64,000 nucleotides of DNA from the NCBI GenBank assembly GCA_037102815.1, contig BTPP01000011.1, positions 620,001 to 684,000 on the forward strand, given 5' to 3'. How positions within the stretch are numbered: position 1 is the first letter of the stretch; each line of letters opens with the position of its first letter. Under the pieces are notes generated by a model. That model made no database searches and was not told where the DNA came from. It saw only the letters and a program-made list of their open reading frames with translations. Made by a program: the position numbers and the translations under genes. Positions 60,049-64,000 of this stretch are shown here, one piece after another. The stretch is from Neurospora intermedia. Taxonomy: Eukaryota; Ascomycota; Sordariomycetes; Sordariales; Sordariaceae.

Positions 60049-61486
60049 GAGGACAGAATTCAAGAGAGGTAATCGTGGGGACTACCGTCTGGGGGGAAAT
60101 GGCCAGGGAGTGACTTCCATGTTGCGGATGGGACAAGAGATTGGATCATGAAATGAATGGACTGAATGAAATGACTAGGATGAATGGGAGGGGAACAGAA
60201 CATAACGATCAAAGGCGATGGAAGGGTCAAGAAAAGACGAACATTGAATTATGAAACGGTTCAGAAACGTACGAAACAATGAATGAATAAAGTCACCCAG
60301 CAGTACTTTCTCCTTCCCCTTTCTGGTGCGCTCCGATGGTTGCTGGAAAATGATAAACTCGAGTGTCTACTGCCCGTTCTCTCAGCGGTCTTCACTTGAA
60401 GTGTAAGCGAATGAAATGAGATTCAGCACTAACAGTTCCCAGCGCAATTCTAGTGGAAGTCTGATAGTGGGATAGCTGACTAAGTAGACTAGGAGCAAGT
60501 CGCGTGTCCGCTTGAAAGGGCCAGGCCAAGGAGTGTAAGACTGGAAAAGAAGGATGATGATGCTGGAGAGAAACCCAAGAAGCTTTCATTCGCAAAGGAT
60601 CGACTGAGTGATGAAAAGCAAAAAGTCTAGGGAGTGTGATGCGGCCCCGTTGGCGGGCAAAGGGAAAATATATCCTACTTGTAATCGTTCAAAGTCGCCG
60701 CTGTACTGGCAAGGCCCTTATCATAGCTCAAATGGGCTAAATGTTGTATCATCGAGGCAATCAAGGCGCTTGGCCGTAATTGAAGACGTTGCCCTACTTA
60801 TTAACAAGGGGAGGTTGAGAATATCGCCGACCCAGCTATTTGGCTATCCGAATGGAAAACATTTTGAGAGAATGAAAATTGATAAGAGGCCGTGAATTGT
60901 CAGAGGAGTCCGATGACTATTTGTATATATGTGAACAAAGTTTTCATCTGTTGCATTTGACGAAAAGAGACGGTGCGATGGTGCGGGGTGGTTCAAGTTG
61001 TGTTTGACGATGTGTTGTTGCCAGTTTGCGAGAGAAGCACCTGCCTGGAATCGACGCGGGGAAATGTCGACAGATTTTGGGGTTAAATGAAAGTAGCGCT
61101 GTTGCGCCTCTAACAGTGTAGCCGCGTCTTCATGTGAACATCTGATAGTAACATAACTGCTACCATGCAACGCATGGCCCATGCTCTCACTCCTATGTAC
61201 AATAACGTTGACCTCCCCTCCGGGCATCTCTACAACAACCATCCAGCCAAAGCCGGTGAACTGGTCACTGCCCACTCATCTTTGCGGTCCCAAGTCCGTA
61301 CACTACGCAGGACGCGGGAATGATCGACGACAGAGTGGATGCGCTCACGAGTCGCGCCAACGCGCCAGCTCAACAACTTACTAGCCATGGCATGCTTCCG
61401 CAACGCCGGGGTGCCAAGAGGCCATGATAAAAGGCCAACCGCGGCACGTCGCTAGTCTCCCCACGACACGCTACAATACCTACAAG
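60049..61486. other. intergenic, no supported gene
   Basis: This holds the 3' flank of the UbiA gene and the promoter of the ligase. A minus-strand frame at 60,844-61,275 is 143 codons long with mixed texture but no ATG at its start. It overlaps the ligase upstream region. I do not call it. Confidence 0.45.
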
Positions 61487-62527
61487 ATGGTCGACACCAC
61501 AAAGAAGAACATCGCGGTAGTCGTAGGCGGCTACTCGGGCGAGTATGACGTATCCATCAGCACTGGCAACGCCATCTACGCCAACGTCGACCGTGCTAGA
61601 TACAACCTCTACAAGATCGTCATCCCCCGCAACCCCGAGGATGGCTGGTACCACTTGACCGACGATGACAAACAAATCTCCGTGGACCGCAACGACTTCA
61701 GCGTCACCCTCTCAACCGGCGAAAAAATCCAGTTCGACGTAGCCTACATCAGCATCCACGGCAATCCAGGCGAGAACGGCGTGCTGCAGGGCTACTTCGA
61801 CATGCTCGGCCTCCCCTACACAAGCTGCGGCTTCTACACCTCGGCTCTAACCGCCAACAAGGGCCACTGCAACCCCGTAGTCCGCAGCTTCGGCGTCGTG
61901 GAGGTGGCCAAGTCCCGCCTGCTTCATCGCAACCAAATCAGCGCCCTCGACCCCGAAGCTCTGCTGTTCGGGTTCGAGCTGCCCGTCTTCGTCAAGCCCG
62001 CGTCGGGAGGCAGCAGCGTGGCTACCACCAAAGTCAAGAGCCACGAGCAGATAGTCCAGGCTATCGAAGACGCCATGCGCGAGGACGGCAACGGCCAAGT
62101 GTTGGTGGAGGAGTTCATCGAGGGCCGGGAGTTCAACTGTGGCGTGATTCGCGATGCGGAAGGCTGGCTGCACGTGTTCCCCATTACCGAAGTCATCCCC
62201 CACGGTGATAGCGAGTACTTTGACTATAATGCCAAGTACAATGGGTCGTCGAGCAAGGTGACGCCTGCCGAGGTGGAGACGCAGGTCAGCGACCGCATCA
62301 AGGATACTTCGACGATGCTGTACGATCTCCTGGACTGTCGTGGCGTAGTACGCTTCGATTACAGGTATAACCCCGAGCTGTATGCCTTGTACTTTCTTGA
62401 AGTCAACACGATACCGGGCCAGACGCCGGAGAGCATAGTACCGCAGCAGGCGCGCGCCGCGGGTATCAGCACCGCTGATCTCTATCATATGGTGATCGAG
62501 TGTGCCCTGGCAGCGGCATCGCGATGA
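61487..62527 (+). CDS. ddl: D-alanine--D-alanine ligase, bacterial type
   Basis: A single exon of 346 residues from ATG 61487 (MVDTTKKNIAVVVGGYSGEY); a longer in-frame start at 61424 has no family support. The ATP-grasp ligase signature is complete. It includes E19 in the GGYSGEYDVS loop, the HGNPGENGVLQGYFDMLG block, the VKPASGGSS lysine loop, VEEFIEGREFNCGV, the EYFDYNAKYNG omega loop, R289/D291 in RFDYRY, and E305/N307 in LEVNTIPGQTPESIVPQQ. Its texture follows Bacteroidetes Ddl closely. In bacteria this enzyme joins two D-alanines for peptidoglycan; fungi lack peptidoglycan. Transfer from a bacterium followed by a new role is the best explanation. It has no intron. Confidence 0.92.
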   Translation: MVDTTKKNIAVVVGGYSGEYDVSISTGNAIYANVDRARYNLYKIVIPRNPEDGWYHLTDDDKQISVDRNDFSVTLSTGEKIQFDVAYISIHGNPGENGVLQGYFDMLGLPYTSCGFYTSALTANKGHCNPVVRSFGVVEVAKSRLLHRNQISALDPEALLFGFELPVFVKPASGGSSVATTKVKSHEQIVQAIEDAMREDGNGQVLVEEFIEGREFNCGVIRDAEGWLHVFPITEVIPHGDSEYFDYNAKYNGSSSKVTPAEVETQVSDRIKDTSTMLYDLLDCRGVVRFDYRYNPELYALYFLEVNTIPGQTPESIVPQQARAAGISTADLYHMVIECALAAASR

Positions 62528-63122
62528 GCTACGGATGGAGGACGGTAGATAGATCGGTATTGGCACGCAGGCAGTAGAAGATAGTTCTTGTACCAGCCTA
62601 CATCTCCCGCTTTGTTATGTTCCCTTTTCTCGACCCTATGTTCTTACTCGGTTACATAGTATTTATTTCCTTTGGGGTTTTCCTCCCAGTCATGACACAT
62701 TACACGTTATAAGTACTGCATATTTTGTGTCGGGGCACACTCTACGCACGCCCAGTCACTGTCCTCCTATGTGGGTTTATGATAGCTGATATTTTCCCCT
62801 GATGTTCACTTCATTCCTTCATATTTCACAAATTCGGTCTCCAGGTACAAAGAGTGTCCATTTCCTTCCTCCCTTCATACCCATCTCAACCCCCAAAGTT
62901 ATCATGTCTTTCCTTCCTTCACAGCCTCTCTGCCATTCACTACTAGTGTCAACACCAAGGAGCTCAGTCCAGTCCAGTCCAATTCAACTGGCTCCAAACC
63001 AACCTCCCCACAATCCAATCATTCCTCCTCCATTATCCATCACATAACATATAACCCCCATATGTCTTGTCTATTCCATGACTATGCTGTCGCTGTCATG
63101 TTCCGAAGCATATGTACTATAG
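62528..63122. other. intergenic, no gene seen
   Basis: This is the shared 3' flank of the ligase (plus) and the small cysteine-rich gene (minus). It is rich in CCTTCC and TCCAGTCC runs. No frame longer than 81 codons and no motif. Confidence 0.45.
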
Positions 63123-63287
63123 TCAGACCTCATGCGACAGTAACTTCCCCTTGCACTTTTCTTTGCCATTTTTGCATGACCAGCAAAGATCCTTTTCCGG
63201 ATCTTTATCGTCGCCCAGCTGCTTTCTACACTTGCACCACCAGAGGTCGTAGTGAGGGCAACGTTTCATGTAGAGGGTTTCGGTCAT
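63123..63287 (-). CDS. small cysteine-rich protein, 54 aa
   Basis: A short complete frame on the minus strand from ATG 63287 to TGA 63123. It starts MTETLYMKRCPHYDLWWCKC and continues through CWSCKNGKEKC. Six cysteines (C10, C18, C20, C35, C38, C45) and H12 suggest a small zinc-binding protein. It has no signal peptide. The protein texture (W, C and K rich with paired cysteines) is much better than in chance frames nearby. A TATTTAAG-like box lies about 285 bases upstream. I do not recognise a named family. Confidence 0.55.
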   Translation of the reverse strand: MTETLYMKRCPHYDLWWCKCRKQLGDDKDPEKDLCWSCKNGKEKCKGKLLSHEV

Positions 63288-64000
63288 GTTGGACGGTATG
63301 ATTGAATGATGTGTTGTTGGGATAATGGTCGGTGTTTTGTTTTGTTTTGGTTTGGTTTGGTTTTGGTGTTGGGGTATGGTACGCTTTCACTGTAGATTTG
63401 ACTGGATGTGGGTTGTTCTTGTCTTGTCTTGTTGGACTGAATGTGCGGAATGGTTAGATGGACTGAGTGCCCTGGTCTTTGGTCTGGTTCTGGTCGAAGA
63501 AGTCCTGCTTCTGCTTCTGCGTGCTACGGATGAAAGTGTTCACGGTTGACCATTCCATGGCGTCGTCCGAGGCTTAAATAAGTATGTAGGTATGTAGGGT
63601 ACTCTTGCCTCTTCGCGCAAGATCAGCTAGCTAGCCGCCCGACAGTGAGTGTTGTTCGGATTCCGATCATCTGAGTGATGCCATTGTTCGACTAAAGACC
63701 TATCAGTTGGCGACCGTCAGCCATGAAACCACATCAGCAACCATCTGCCCAACAATTCTGTGTTTCTGGCTTTTCTTTCGATCATCTGAGATGTCAATAG
63801 GTTCATTGTCTTGGCAACCAACCATCGTCAACAGAGAAATCATGATCACAACTAACAAAGCGCTCTAAGGGAATCCATCCATTGCCCACCCAGTGACCCA
63901 TCTGTTCCATGCCTAGCGTAGCTAGTGTACATCATGCTTGGTCCCAGAATGTCCTGCTGTCCGGAAGGTCCAGCTGCCCGGAGGTTCTAGATCTAGGGTC
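63288..64000. other. intergenic to window end, no gene seen
   Basis: A low-complexity GGTTTGGTTTTG-like stretch lies at 63,330-63,375. The rest holds the promoter of the small gene and about 400 bases with no visible feature. The window ends without a new gene start that I can support. Confidence 0.45.

Noticed and set aside
59059-60063. 334-codon minus-strand open frame
   Set aside because: It is antisense to the UbiA-family gene and is rich in R, H, D and E as expected of a shadow frame.
61847-62566. 239-codon minus-strand open frame
   Set aside because: It is antisense to the D-Ala-D-Ala ligase, which is clearly the real gene.

Overview
This window looks like nuclear DNA of a filamentous ascomycete of the order Sordariales, most likely a Neurospora or Sordaria relative. 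The reasons are short GT-AG introns of about 50-80 bases, the gene families present, a vacuolar ATPase subunit G whose rebuilt 115-residue product closely resembles my memory of the Neurospora protein, and a sharply bounded AT-rich block of the kind left by repeat-induced point mutation (RIP). The assignment comes from reading alone, without database comparison.

Layout. Bases 1 to about 13,560 are an AT-rich, gene-free repeat block with no long open frames, several tandem arrays, a duplicated segment about 1.65 kb apart and a recurring short palindrome. From 13.8 to 23 kb lies an accessory island. It holds two tandem minus-strand genes with helical N-terminal domains like those of fungal NOD-like/HET-associated proteins, plus an 832-residue HET-domain (heterokaryon incompatibility) gene. 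From 23.9 to 35 kb is a dense housekeeping block: a phosphoglycerate-mutase-like enzyme, CTNNBL1, vacuolar ATPase subunit G, the cytochrome oxidase assembly factor PET117, and RNA polymerase II subunit RPB2.

From 35 to 48.5 kb are more spread-out genes: broken or doubtful coding pieces near 36-37.4 kb, a GH45 endoglucanase with CBM1, a small secreted cysteine-rich protein, a GT90/CAP10 glycosyltransferase, a 263-bp pogo-like MITE, and an acidic low-complexity protein whose N-terminal frame carries a stop. From 48.5 to 64 kb are a tRNA-Ala(AGC) gene with a 12-base intron, an AstC-like HAD-terpene cyclase, a single-pass membrane protein, a UbiA-family membrane enzyme, a D-alanine-D-alanine ligase of bacterial (Bacteroidetes-like) type, and a 54-residue cysteine-rich protein.

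Most noteworthy: the ligase gene in a fungus that makes no peptidoglycan; the terpene cyclase and UbiA gene within 6 kb of each other; the two paralogous helical-domain genes next to a HET gene and a RIP block; a candidate AT-AC intron; and the palindrome family inside the AT-rich block.
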